From assembly GCA_027488055.1 (NCBI GenBank), contig JAIYCK010000099.1, forward strand, positions 1 through 9,325: a stretch of DNA of 9,325 nucleotides, read 5' to 3'. Positions 1-6,132 of this stretch are shown piece by piece. The DNA comes from Flavobacteriales bacterium (GTDB lineage Bacteria > Bacteroidota > Bacteroidia > Flavobacteriales_D > Sanyastnellaceae). The notes under the pieces were generated by a model. It was given only the letters and a program-made list of their open reading frames with translations, had not been told where the DNA came from and did not search any database. The position numbers were made by a program, and so were the translations under genes. Each line of letters starts with the position of its first letter. Within the stretch, counting starts at the first letter, position 1.

Positions 1-773
1 AATACATCTTGTGTTTTTTCCTTTCCACTGAAAAACTGCACATCGTCGATGATCAACACATCCATCATTTGATAGAAGTGCGAGAAGTCGTTGGTGGTAT
101 TGTTGCGCACTGCATCAATAAATTGGTGCGTGAATTTTTCAGAACTCACATACAACACCGTTTTCTCAGGGTTGCGATTTTTGATTTCGATACCAATGGC
201 GTGAGCCAAATGGGTCTTACCTAAACCAACACCGCCATAGATCAACAATGGATTAAATGCGGTGCCACCTGGTTTGTTGGCTACAGCAAATCCAGCGCTG
301 CGAGCAAGGCGATTGCAGTCACCTTCAATAAACGAGTCGAATGAATAGTTGGGATTCAAATTGGAGTCCACATTCATCTTTCTCAATCCGGGAATGATAA
401 ATGGATTTTTGATCGGCGATTCATTCAAGTCCAACGGCATGGCGACAGGGCTATTTTTAATGGCCTTGCGATTGGTTGTTGGTACTTTGATGGTATAAGG
501 GTTTTCATTGTCATGGTTGTTCTCCATGATAATGCTGTATTCCAATCTTCCTTCTGTTCCTAGTTCTTTGCGAATGATTTTCTTTAGCAAAGTCACATAG
601 TGCTCTTCCATCCATTCGTAAAAGAATTGTGAAGGCACTTGAATCGTTAAAACATTATCTAAAAGCTTAACGGGTTTAATCGGCTCGAACCAAGTTTTAT
701 ATCCTTGAGGGCTAACATTGTCTTTGATGATGTCTAGACAATTTTTCCATACCTGGTTGTGGTCTTTCTTCAT
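1..773 (-). CDS. dnaA: Chromosomal replication initiator protein DnaA (N-terminal part, runs off left edge)
   Basis: DnaA is the AAA+ ATPase that binds oriC, melts the origin and loads the replicative helicase. The minus-strand frame is open from an ATG at 773-771 to the window edge, giving 257 codons of a protein usually about 450-480 residues long. Seen in the translation: an N-terminal domain I starting MKKDHNQVWKNCLDIIK; a variable linker; the conserved entry to the AAA+ domain (NPNYSFDSFIEG, near residues 138-150); Walker A GGVGLGKT at 180-187, followed by HLAHAIG; and Walker B LIIDD at 240-244, followed by VQFFSGKEKTQ. The rest of the AAA+ domain and the DNA-binding domain IV lie outside the window. 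The gene is divergent from the thioesterase gene across 379 bp. No strong Shine-Dalgarno sequence is visible, as is normal for Bacteroidota. The family call is certain; the start codon is very likely. Confidence 0.97.
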   Translation of the reverse strand, partial: MKKDHNQVWKNCLDIIKDNVSPQGYKTWFEPIKPVKLLDNVLTIQVPSQFFYEWMEEHYVTLLKKIIRKELGTEGRLEYSIIMENNHDNENPYTIKVPTTNRKAIKNSPVAMPLDLNESPIKNPFIIPGLRKMNVDSNLNPNYSFDSFIEGDCNRLARSAGFAVANKPGGTAFNPLLIYGGVGLGKTHLAHAIGIEIKNRNPEKTVLYVSSEKFTHQFIDAVRNNTTNDFSHFYQMMDVLIIDDVQFFSGKEKTQDV

Positions 774-895
774 GTAGTATTAAGTAGTTAACTAGTGGTT
801 TTATATAGTATGTTGCCGTGTTCTCTTATAAGTTCAGTTAAAGACCGTTTCAACAGAGAGCAAATGAAAACATAAAAAAGTGAAAAAAAAAAGCA

Positions 896-923
896 TTTGC
901 CTATTGACTTAGAAATAATTTTG
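896..923 (+). promoter_or_regulatory. Candidate Bacteroidota-type promoter (TTTG / TAnnTTTG)
   Basis: TTTG at 896-899 is followed after 16 bp by TAATTTTG at 916-923, which matches the Bacteroidota -7 consensus TAnnTTTG exactly. The spacing is slightly shorter than usual for the class. It would point toward the thioesterase gene but lies about 230 bp upstream of its ATG, so it implies a long leader or an unrelated transcript. The -7 element sits inside the dyad at 913-938. Confidence 0.3.
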
Positions 924-938
924 ACTTGTCAATTATTT
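913..938. repeat. Nested inverted repeat (possible operator)
   Basis: An inner dyad TTGAC-TT-GTCAA (921-932) is flanked by AAATAA (913-918) and its complement TTATTT (933-938). Two extra T residues (919-920) on the left prevent perfect symmetry. Read another way, AAATAATT (913-920) and AATTATTT (931-938) are perfect 8-bp inverted arms around a 10-base centre. The site overlaps the candidate -7 element, which is where a repressor would bind. It could also be a chance feature of AT-rich DNA. Confidence 0.4.
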
Positions 939-952
939 AATGAACAGGCTTG

Positions 953-983
953 TTTTGTTCGAGTTTTTAGCAGTCGAAAAACA
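953..983. repeat. Imperfect inverted repeat / hairpin
   Basis: Arms 953-962 (TTTTGTTCGA) and 974-983 (TCGAAAAACA) are complementary at 8 of 10 positions around an 11-base loop. A competing pairing, GTTTTT (963-968) with AAAAAC (977-982), is also possible. No gene end lies nearby, so it is not a terminator of a visible gene. Its function is unknown. Confidence 0.3.
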
Positions 984-1152
984 ATTACTTTAATTCGATT
1001 TGGCTAATTCACTATAAAAGAACGTTCTGTGTTTAGGTCACTTTATTTTTCATTGCTAAGATAGGCATTTTTCAGAGTGAAGAAACAAGGAAGTGTTCAT
1101 TATCCATTCAATCACTTGGTGGATCTTCATGCGTTGATAAGAAATTTGTACC

Positions 1153-1545
1153 ATGGCTGTAAATCGATTAAACATACGTGTGCGATATGCGGAAACAGAT
1201 CGCATGGGTTACGTCTATTATGGAAACTATGCGACCTATTTCGAGGTGGCTAGAGTAGAGGCTTTGCGCGCTTTGGGAATCACGTATAAATCATTGGAAG
1301 ATACTGGGATTTTACTTCCTGTAAGAGCGTTTTCGATTGAGTACAAAAGACCCGCTCACTATGATGATGAATTAGAAATTCAAACTACAATTGCGTTGAT
1401 TTCTCCCACCACATTGGAGTTCAACTACACCACTTTGCGTGATCAAGTAGTACTCAATACCGCGCGGACTACTTTGGTTTTTGTAAATGCCCTTACCCAA
1501 CGGCCCATGCGATGTCCAGATGAGTTGTTGCCTTTCTTTCAATAA
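1153..1545 (+). CDS. Acyl-CoA thioesterase, YbgC/FadM (4-hydroxybenzoyl-CoA thioesterase) family
   Basis: This is a single hotdog-fold protein of 130 residues, the usual length for the family, which hydrolyses acyl-CoA thioesters in the cytoplasm. The signature is near the N terminus: VRYAETDRMGYVYYGNY (residues 10-26) then TYFEVARVEALR. It aligns with the YbgC-type pattern in which the Asp of 'TDxxG' (here D16) is the catalytic residue, and the following YGNY and FExAR segment forms the hotdog helix. The rest reads as the expected beta strands, with no signal peptide. The ATG at 1153 is the first in frame; an upstream ATG at 1128 meets a stop at once. The gene is divergent from dnaA and ends 6 bp from the stop of the convergent lipoprotein gene, leaving no room for a separate terminator. 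The true substrate cannot be read from the sequence. Confidence 0.92.
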   Translation: MAVNRLNIRVRYAETDRMGYVYYGNYATYFEVARVEALRALGITYKSLEDTGILLPVRAFSIEYKRPAHYDDELEIQTTIALISPTTLEFNYTTLRDQVVLNTARTTLVFVNALTQRPMRCPDELLPFFQ

Positions 1546-1551
1546 GATGCT

Positions 1552-2289
1552 TCATTCATAAATCAATGATCCGCTTCCATTGGGATCTGCATCAATCGCA
1601 CTCGCGGGTCCGTGGTAGTAGATGTTGCCGTCATTGTTGATTGCGGCATACAGATAATCGCGGAACTGAACACGCAAATCGTTGATCGAATTGTTGTTCG
1701 AATACACTGCCCTGCAATTCAATTTGGATGCATCAAAAACGCCAAGCCCTTGCTGAAAAAAGTAAGCTACATCGGCATTGCCGGAGAGGTATACATCGCT
1801 GTATCCAGTGGTATTGGAGAGACGAATGGAATCCAATTCCAGGTTCAATCGAATGGTTCCCAAGGAGCGCTTGTTGTCTATAAAGACATAGCCCGTGTGC
1901 AGAGTGTTCCCACTCGAAATATCACCTGTGCCTCGATTTAGAATATGACTAAAATTCTTGCCGTAGAGGCTCACCGTATAAACGTGTTTGAAGCTGCGCA
2001 CAAAATTACACGTGTTGTCATTTTCGATGTATAACACGTGGTCACGTAATTCAGTTTTAATCTCGGGCAGCAGATTGTTTGGACCCTCCACTTTTATTTT
2101 CTCCTCTTCGCTGTCAATGAGTATCAGTTGGATATTATCGCTTACCTCAATGCGATCATATGCAGGCATGGATCGCCACTCAACCGCGATATCGCCTGCT
2201 TGTTGCAAACAGTCAGGCGCATTGGGCTTGTTGCAGGCGATTTGTATCCCACAACATATCACACATGCCATCCATATCCTTCGCTTCAT
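1552..2289 (-). CDS. GIN-domain (DUF2807) putative lipoprotein
   Basis: This 245-residue protein has a short hydrophobic export signal (MKRRIWMACVICCGIQIAC) ending in a Cys at position 19, consistent with a lipoprotein. The lipobox is imperfect (QIAC, with Q at -3), so a lipid anchor is likely but not certain. From about residue 36 (WRSMPAYDRIEVSDNIQLILIDS) the sequence matches the DUF2807 'head GIN' pattern: a beta-helix-like series of short strands with N/G/D turns, common in Bacteroidota envelope proteins of unknown function. It ends GSGSLIYE. The ATG at 2289-2287 overlaps the TGA of the upstream PagL-like gene in an ATGA junction, so it is probably co-transcribed and translationally coupled with it. 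Polarity from the premature stop in that gene could reduce its expression. The family is confident; the biological role is not known. Confidence 0.85.
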   Translation of the reverse strand: MKRRIWMACVICCGIQIACNKPNAPDCLQQAGDIAVEWRSMPAYDRIEVSDNIQLILIDSEEEKIKVEGPNNLLPEIKTELRDHVLYIENDNTCNFVRSFKHVYTVSLYGKNFSHILNRGTGDISSGNTLHTGYVFIDNKRSLGTIRLNLELDSIRLSNTTGYSDVYLSGNADVAYFFQQGLGVFDASKLNCRAVYSNNNSINDLRVQFRDYLYAAINNDGNIYYHGPASAIDADPNGSGSLIYE

Positions 2290-3386
2290 ATTTTTTCTCG
2301 TTGGTTCAACAATCCGTTTCGATAGAATGTATATCCGACACCAATTTCACCATGATCAGCTTTGGCAAAGTGTGTTTTCAATGCGAGATGAAAAAAGATA
2401 GGACCTGAACTGTAGGTGCGTAATCCCACTCTGTGGTAAAGCAAACCATTGTACCCATATGGATCAATCACATAGATGCCCTGCTGCATGGATAAACCAA
2501 TTTTACCAAAGCGCAATTGATAGCCGAATGTCAAACCACACATGGCACGTGTTTTTTGTTTGGTCAATAATCCCTCATTTTCCGCTTCGATGATAGGGTT
2601 GGATGTATTTACCATGAAGTCTAACTGCGATACAAAACTTGACTTTCGGTTGACTTGGTAAATCCATTGATTTTGCAAACTGAATACACTGTACTTCCTA
2701 GAATTGGGAGGTTGTATTTCTTTCAATCCTGCGCTGCCAATAAGTGCGCCTTGCCATTTCGGTAATGTGTCACGCTTGGATGCCACAAATTCGGTGCTCT
2801 TCTTTCCAAAACGACATTCAATTTGCAAGCCGACTTGATTCGTGCCAGCATTGGGCATGGTGAATGCACCGTTCGATAAATGAGTTACTCGCAGTCCAAT
2901 GCAGGTTTCAAAAGTTGACTTACGCAACAATACGTATTGGTAACCCAAGATCAAAGCCATATTAAAATGTGAGCCCAATACGAACCCTTGACGATTCGAT
3001 TCAATATCCCATTTTTTTTTTTTTTTTCCAGGTCACAATCCCAACAACATCTGTTGCCGATTGATGGCTCGATCCAATGGCAACCGAATTTGATAAGTGA
3101 GCGCATGCTGGTATCCTAGTTGCCTGAGATTGCCTGTATGAATGAATATATAATCCAGTCGATGACTTGGATAATAATAATCTGCCTGCCAATTGGCTTT
3201 TCCATTGGTTTGCCAATCAGCATGGGCGCTGAAACCGAAGCTATGGCCGGTGATCAATCGAACCATTTCGGGATTGTGCGGAGCGATAAACCCAAAATGA
3301 GCTGCCATTCCATAGGTTGGTGCTTGGCAAAAAAGCTCGATGCAGCGGAAACCTAGGTATATGCTCAATATCGTTTTCAGGCGCAT
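2286..3386 (-). pseudogene. PagL-like lipid A deacylase / acyloxyacyl hydrolase-family outer-membrane protein, interrupted by in-frame TGA
   Basis: Two open segments in the same frame together make one PagL-like beta-barrel protein. The first (ATG 3386 to TGA 3035-3033, 117 codons) carries an export signal ending FCQA, then HFGFIAPHNPEMVRLI and the YYYPSHRLDYIFIHTGN segment typical of the N-terminal half. The second, codons 119-366, continues ..KKWDIESNRQGFVLGSHFNMAL and the hallmark THLSNGAFTMPNAGTN, ending YRNGLLNQREKI. PagL removes the 3-O acyl chain of lipid A in the outer membrane. The catalytic His and Ser are present (about H169, S171, counting from 3386), but the place of the triad Glu is Asn (about 183). 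Codon 118 is TGA, followed by CCT GGA and A16. The signal's hydrophobic core contains R14 and E17, which is poor. Possible explanations are a recent pseudogene, a sequencing error or stop readthrough. The TTG at 2978 is not a convincing independent start because homology extends upstream of it. Confidence 0.78.
3012..3027. repeat. Homopolymer of 16 T (A16 on the coding strand of the PagL-like gene)
   Basis: Sixteen consecutive T on the + strand read as five Lys codons plus one base in the coding strand of the PagL-like gene, 5 bases downstream of the premature TGA. Runs of this length are prone to replication slippage, polymerase slippage and base-calling errors. No hairpin precedes it on the + strand, so it does not look like a terminator. 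Confidence 0.95.
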
Positions 3387-3389
3387 GCG

Positions 3390-3397
3390 CAAATGTA
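3390..3397 (-). promoter_or_regulatory. Possible -7 element for the PagL-like gene
   Basis: Read on the minus strand this is TACATTTG, an exact TAnnTTTG match ending 4 bases before the ATG at 3386. It would give an essentially leaderless transcript. No well-placed -33 TTTG is visible, so the match may be chance. Confidence 0.2.
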
Positions 3398-3443
3398 CTT
3401 CTGATCTTCACAATTTGTAAATGTGGAATGGTCAATCTGTTTG

Positions 3444-3451
3444 TATTTTTG
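3444..3451 (+). promoter_or_regulatory. Possible -7 element for the sugar dehydrogenase gene
   Basis: TATTTTTG matches TAnnTTTG exactly and ends 18 bases before the ATG at 3470, in the 83-bp divergent gap. The nearest upstream TTTG (3414-3417) is 26 bp away, longer than the normal spacer, so the -33 element is weak. A short leader would result. Confidence 0.33.
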
Positions 3452-3469
3452 ATCAAACATCCTTTACCC

Positions 3470-4990
3470 ATGAAATATCTATTTTTAATCGCGATGATTG
3501 CTTCAACATCGTTGAAACTGATTGCGCAAAACATTACACCTGCCGATGTCCAATTGACATCTTTTTATGCGGGACTTTCGGCACCTGTGGGATTGTATCA
3601 TTGCGGAGATGACCGGCTTTTTATATTGGAGAAAGATGCGGGCGACATTGAAATAATCAACACCAGTGGCCAATATATTGGAACCTTTTTGGATGTCACA
3701 GGATTGATCAGCACAGGCGGCGAGCGTGGCCTTTTGGGACTGGCCTTTCATCCGAATTATCTCGAGAATGGATATTTCTATTTGAATTATACAAATACAA
3801 GTGGCAATACAGTTATCGCAAGGTATCAGGTTAGTGCCAATCCAAATCAAGCGAATCCCCTTTCTGCAACCGTTCTGATGACCATTCCACAACCATACAG
3901 CAATCACAATGGTGGACACTTGGCTTTTGGACCAGATGGGTATTTGTACATCGGAATGGGTGATGGTGGAAGCGGTGGCGATCCACAAAATTATGCGCAG
4001 AATCCGCAAAGCTTATTAGGTAAAATGCTTCGCATCGATGTCAATGCGGGGGAACTCTATGCCATTCCAGACACCAATCCGTTTGTTGGCCAAAACGACA
4101 CCTTGCCTGAAATTTGGGCGATAGGATTGCGCAATCCTTGGAAGTTTAGTTTTGATCGTCTCACAGGCGACTTATTCATTGCGGATGTAGGGCAAAATGT
4201 GCTGGAAGAGATCAACTTTCAAGAAGCTTCTTCAGCAGGTGGAGAAAATTATGGATGGCGCTGTTATGAAGGAAACTCAGCATACAATACTGCAGGTTGC
4301 TTGAATGCAAATATGTATGTGGATCCCATCGCCAACTTTTCACACGGTGCTCCATACAATTTCTGCAGCATTACAGGCGGTGTAGTCTATCGAGGCAACA
4401 ATTTCCCAGCCTTGCAAGGCACCTATTTCTTTTCGGATTATTGCGATGGGGATGTGTACGCCCTTATTTCCAATGGCAATGTATGGACTGCAGAAGAATG
4501 GTTCGCTTCGTCTGCGGGGATTGTAGCTTTTGGTGAAGATTTGGATGGCGAAGTGTATGTGGTCAATAACAATGGAACCATTTATCGCTTGGAGGACACA
4601 TGTCCATTGAATCCTAACATTCAATCGTCTGGTAGTAATTTGGTAGCCACTTCAGGTACGTCGTATTGGTGGTATTTGAACGGCACATTGATTGCCAATG
4701 CCAATGCAGCATCATATACTCCATCAGCATCAGGCAGCTATTATGCGCGTGTAAGCAATGGTACTTGTGTAAGACAAACGAACAGTGTAGATTGGTTAGT
4801 CCTTTCTGGGATTTCTGGCTGCACATATCCTATTGCAACCAATTACAATCCTTCTGCGCAAGTAGACGATGGTTCGTGTTTCTTCAACCTCAATTGCGAA
4901 TGCCCTGCAGATTTTGATCAGAATGGAGTAGTAGCAGTTGCGGATCTATTGTTGTTTTTAGAGGAATATGGCGACAATTGCAATGATTAA
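3470..4990 (+). CDS. Secreted PQQ-dependent sugar dehydrogenase (glucose/sorbosone dehydrogenase family) with C-terminal Ig-like and dockerin-like modules
   Basis: This 506-residue secreted protein begins with a signal peptide MKYLFLIAMIASTSLKLIAQ. Residues about 25-375 form a six-bladed propeller of the soluble PQQ aldose dehydrogenase family, which oxidises sugars to lactones: GGERGLLGLAFHP (83-95), NHNGGHLAFGPDGYLYIG (145-162; H146 aligns with the catalytic His of soluble glucose dehydrogenase), AIGLRNPWKFSFD (217-229; R221 and N222 near the cofactor), and GGVVYRGNNFP (303-313). Then come an Ig-like module (about 378-446, YWWYLNGT), a Cys-containing GCTYPIATNYNPSA..DDGSC module (450-470), and a single EF-hand-like dockerin half, DFDQNGVVAVAD (481-492), followed by LLLFLEEYG. 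No T9SS sorting domain follows. The frame stays open 51 codons upstream, but ATG 3470 starts the signal peptide and the extension would overlap the divergent gene. Its stop overlaps that of the convergent glycosyltransferase gene. The sugar oxidised is not known. Confidence 0.9.
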   Translation: MKYLFLIAMIASTSLKLIAQNITPADVQLTSFYAGLSAPVGLYHCGDDRLFILEKDAGDIEIINTSGQYIGTFLDVTGLISTGGERGLLGLAFHPNYLENGYFYLNYTNTSGNTVIARYQVSANPNQANPLSATVLMTIPQPYSNHNGGHLAFGPDGYLYIGMGDGGSGGDPQNYAQNPQSLLGKMLRIDVNAGELYAIPDTNPFVGQNDTLPEIWAIGLRNPWKFSFDRLTGDLFIADVGQNVLEEINFQEASSAGGENYGWRCYEGNSAYNTAGCLNANMYVDPIANFSHGAPYNFCSITGGVVYRGNNFPALQGTYFFSDYCDGDVYALISNGNVWTAEEWFASSAGIVAFGEDLDGEVYVVNNNGTIYRLEDTCPLNPNIQSSGSNLVATSGTSYWWYLNGTLIANANAASYTPSASGSYYARVSNGTCVRQTNSVDWLVLSGISGCTYPIATNYNPSAQVDDGSCFFNLNCECPADFDQNGVVAVADLLLFLEEYGDNCND

Positions 4991-6132
4991 GTTGTGATCA
5001 ATCGATCTACAATTTGACGCATACGTTGGATGCTGATCTCCGCGGTGAATTCTTGTTCATATCGCTTGGCTCCTTCCTCTATCATTTTTTCGCGCATCAT
5101 TACGTCACCTTGCATTTGAAGGATGCAGTAGGCTAGCGCTTTTGCATCGCCAGGGGCGTAGAGCAAACCGCATTTTCCATGATCCAGCACTTCCGGCGTG
5201 CCTCCTGAGTTGGTCGCAATGATCGGTATTTTGTGCGACATCGCTTCAATCGTTACTGTGCCAAAGGTTTCACTTTTACTGCACATCAAAAAACAGTCAA
5301 TGCTCGCAAAAAAGGGCAGAATATTCGTCTGATGACCAATGAAATGAACGTACGCCTCGAGTTGATGGTCTGCAATGGATGCCTTCAATTGGTGGAAATA
5401 GGTGTCACCTTCGTGAAGGGTGTTGTCACCGGCAAAGAGCAAGTGCATTTTATGGCCGGACTGATGCATCAAACTCAATGCATCCAATGCTTCTTGTTGA
5501 CCTTTCAATGGATCTATGCGCCCAATGAGGCCCAACACAAATGCACTTTGATCTATTTGCAGCTGGGCTCGAAGTGATGGTGGTGCTTCATTGTTCGCAA
5601 GCGTAGGCACTCCCAATGGAACGACATGAATTTTTCGAGCATCCAAATTGGTCATAGTGCGCACTTGATTCGCTAAAAATGGCAGTGTACTGACCCAGGC
5701 GTCGATGCAACGAAAGCGAAACGTATGAAAAAAGTCCTTTTTGCGCACTCCAAACTGCATGGCTTGCTGATACAAAAACGGGATATCAAGATTGAAAAAA
5801 CGCTTTGCAAGGGCCAATGTGTCCATGTCGCGGGTATCTCTGAACCACACGATCGAAACTCGTTTTGCACGCATGGATTTTGAAATCCGATATGCGTTTT
5901 TGAAGTCGAAGTACTTTTTATTTCGTGGGATAAGTTCAATTTGGAGCCCTGATTGGAGCGCGTGCTGATGAATAATGCTGTTGGCCACACAATACATCAA
6001 TACTTGATAGCCCTGGGATTGCATCCAAGTCGCATACCGCACAGTATTCATTTCCAATCCGCCCCAAGCAATGGAGGAACAATAAAATGCGATGAGCGTG
6101 GGCTCGTTGTGTGCTTTATTCTTCATCGTCAT
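4987..6132 (-). CDS. Glycosyltransferase family 4 protein
   Basis: This is a 381-residue GT-B fold glycosyltransferase that transfers a sugar from a nucleotide-sugar donor with retention of configuration, usually in polysaccharide, glycolipid or glycoprotein synthesis at the cytoplasmic face of the membrane. Visible motifs: the N-terminal glycine loop AWGGLE (22-27), the inter-domain VPLGVP (171-176), GLIGRIDPLKGQ (201-212) opening the donor-binding domain, and the signature E288-x7-E296 in SETFGTVTIEAM followed by PIIATNSGGTPEVL (303-316). No signal or membrane segment is seen. Two ATGs (6132 and 6126) are possible starts; both lie inside the end of the upstream TPR gene, overlapping by 17 or 11 bp, which suggests translational coupling. 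The stop TAA shares bases with the convergent dehydrogenase gene. Acceptor and donor cannot be inferred. Confidence 0.92.
   Translation of the reverse strand: MTMKNKAHNEPTLIAFYCSSIAWGGLEMNTVRYATWMQSQGYQVLMYCVANSIIHQHALQSGLQIELIPRNKKYFDFKNAYRISKSMRAKRVSIVWFRDTRDMDTLALAKRFFNLDIPFLYQQAMQFGVRKKDFFHTFRFRCIDAWVSTLPFLANQVRTMTNLDARKIHVVPLGVPTLANNEAPPSLRAQLQIDQSAFVLGLIGRIDPLKGQQEALDALSLMHQSGHKMHLLFAGDNTLHEGDTYFHQLKASIADHQLEAYVHFIGHQTNILPFFASIDCFLMCSKSETFGTVTIEAMSHKIPIIATNSGGTPEVLDHGKCGLLYAPGDAKALAYCILQMQGDVMMREKMIEEGAKRYEQEFTAEISIQRMRQIVDRLITT

Larger units (their letters stand above)
774..1152. other. AT-rich intergenic region between dnaA and the thioesterase gene
   Basis: This 379-bp stretch holds no credible gene. 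It is rich in A/T runs and contains a nested dyad at 913-938, a weaker hairpin at 953-983, and the direct repeat TTGACTT at 904-910 and 921-927. It must carry the promoters for both dnaA (leftward) and the thioesterase gene (rightward). I found no exact DnaA box (TTATCCACA or its complement). The closest are TTATCCATT at 1100-1108 and CGTTGATAA at 1132-1140, each 7 of 9, so I do not call an origin here. Confidence 0.7.

Noticed and set aside
1100..1140. DnaA boxes at 1100-1108 and 1132-1140
   Set aside because: Each matches only 7 of 9 positions of the consensus. Such matches are expected by chance in AT-rich DNA.
2286..2978. PagL C-terminal half as a separate gene starting at TTG 2978
   Set aside because: Family-like sequence (WDIESNRQGFVL) continues upstream of the TTG in the same frame up to the A16 tract. 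This is the second half of an interrupted gene, not an independent start.
3012..3027. T16 run as an intrinsic terminator on the + strand
   Set aside because: There is no GC-rich hairpin immediately upstream, and no + strand gene ends there.
3033..3035. UGA recoded as an amino acid (as Gly in some candidate phyla)
   Set aside because: TGA serves as the apparent normal stop of three other genes here (ending at 1552, 2286 and 6435) at expected protein lengths, and the gene content is Bacteroidota, which use the standard code.
3188..3197. Perfect palindrome GCCAATTGGC
   Set aside because: It lies inside the coding part of the PagL-like gene, is only 10 bp long and has no repeats around it. It is probably chance.
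3317..3469. 51-codon N-terminal extension of the sugar dehydrogenase
   Set aside because: It would overlap the start of the divergent PagL-like gene and put a signal peptide in the middle of the protein. The ATG at 3470 begins a clean signal peptide.
3503..4009. Long antisense open frame (168 codons) opposite the sugar dehydrogenase
   Set aside because: It lies wholly inside the propeller-encoding part of a well-supported gene, and its translation resembles no family. It is a shadow frame, as are the other opposite-strand frames at 5233-5577, 5673-5990, 6889-7233 and 1612-1941.
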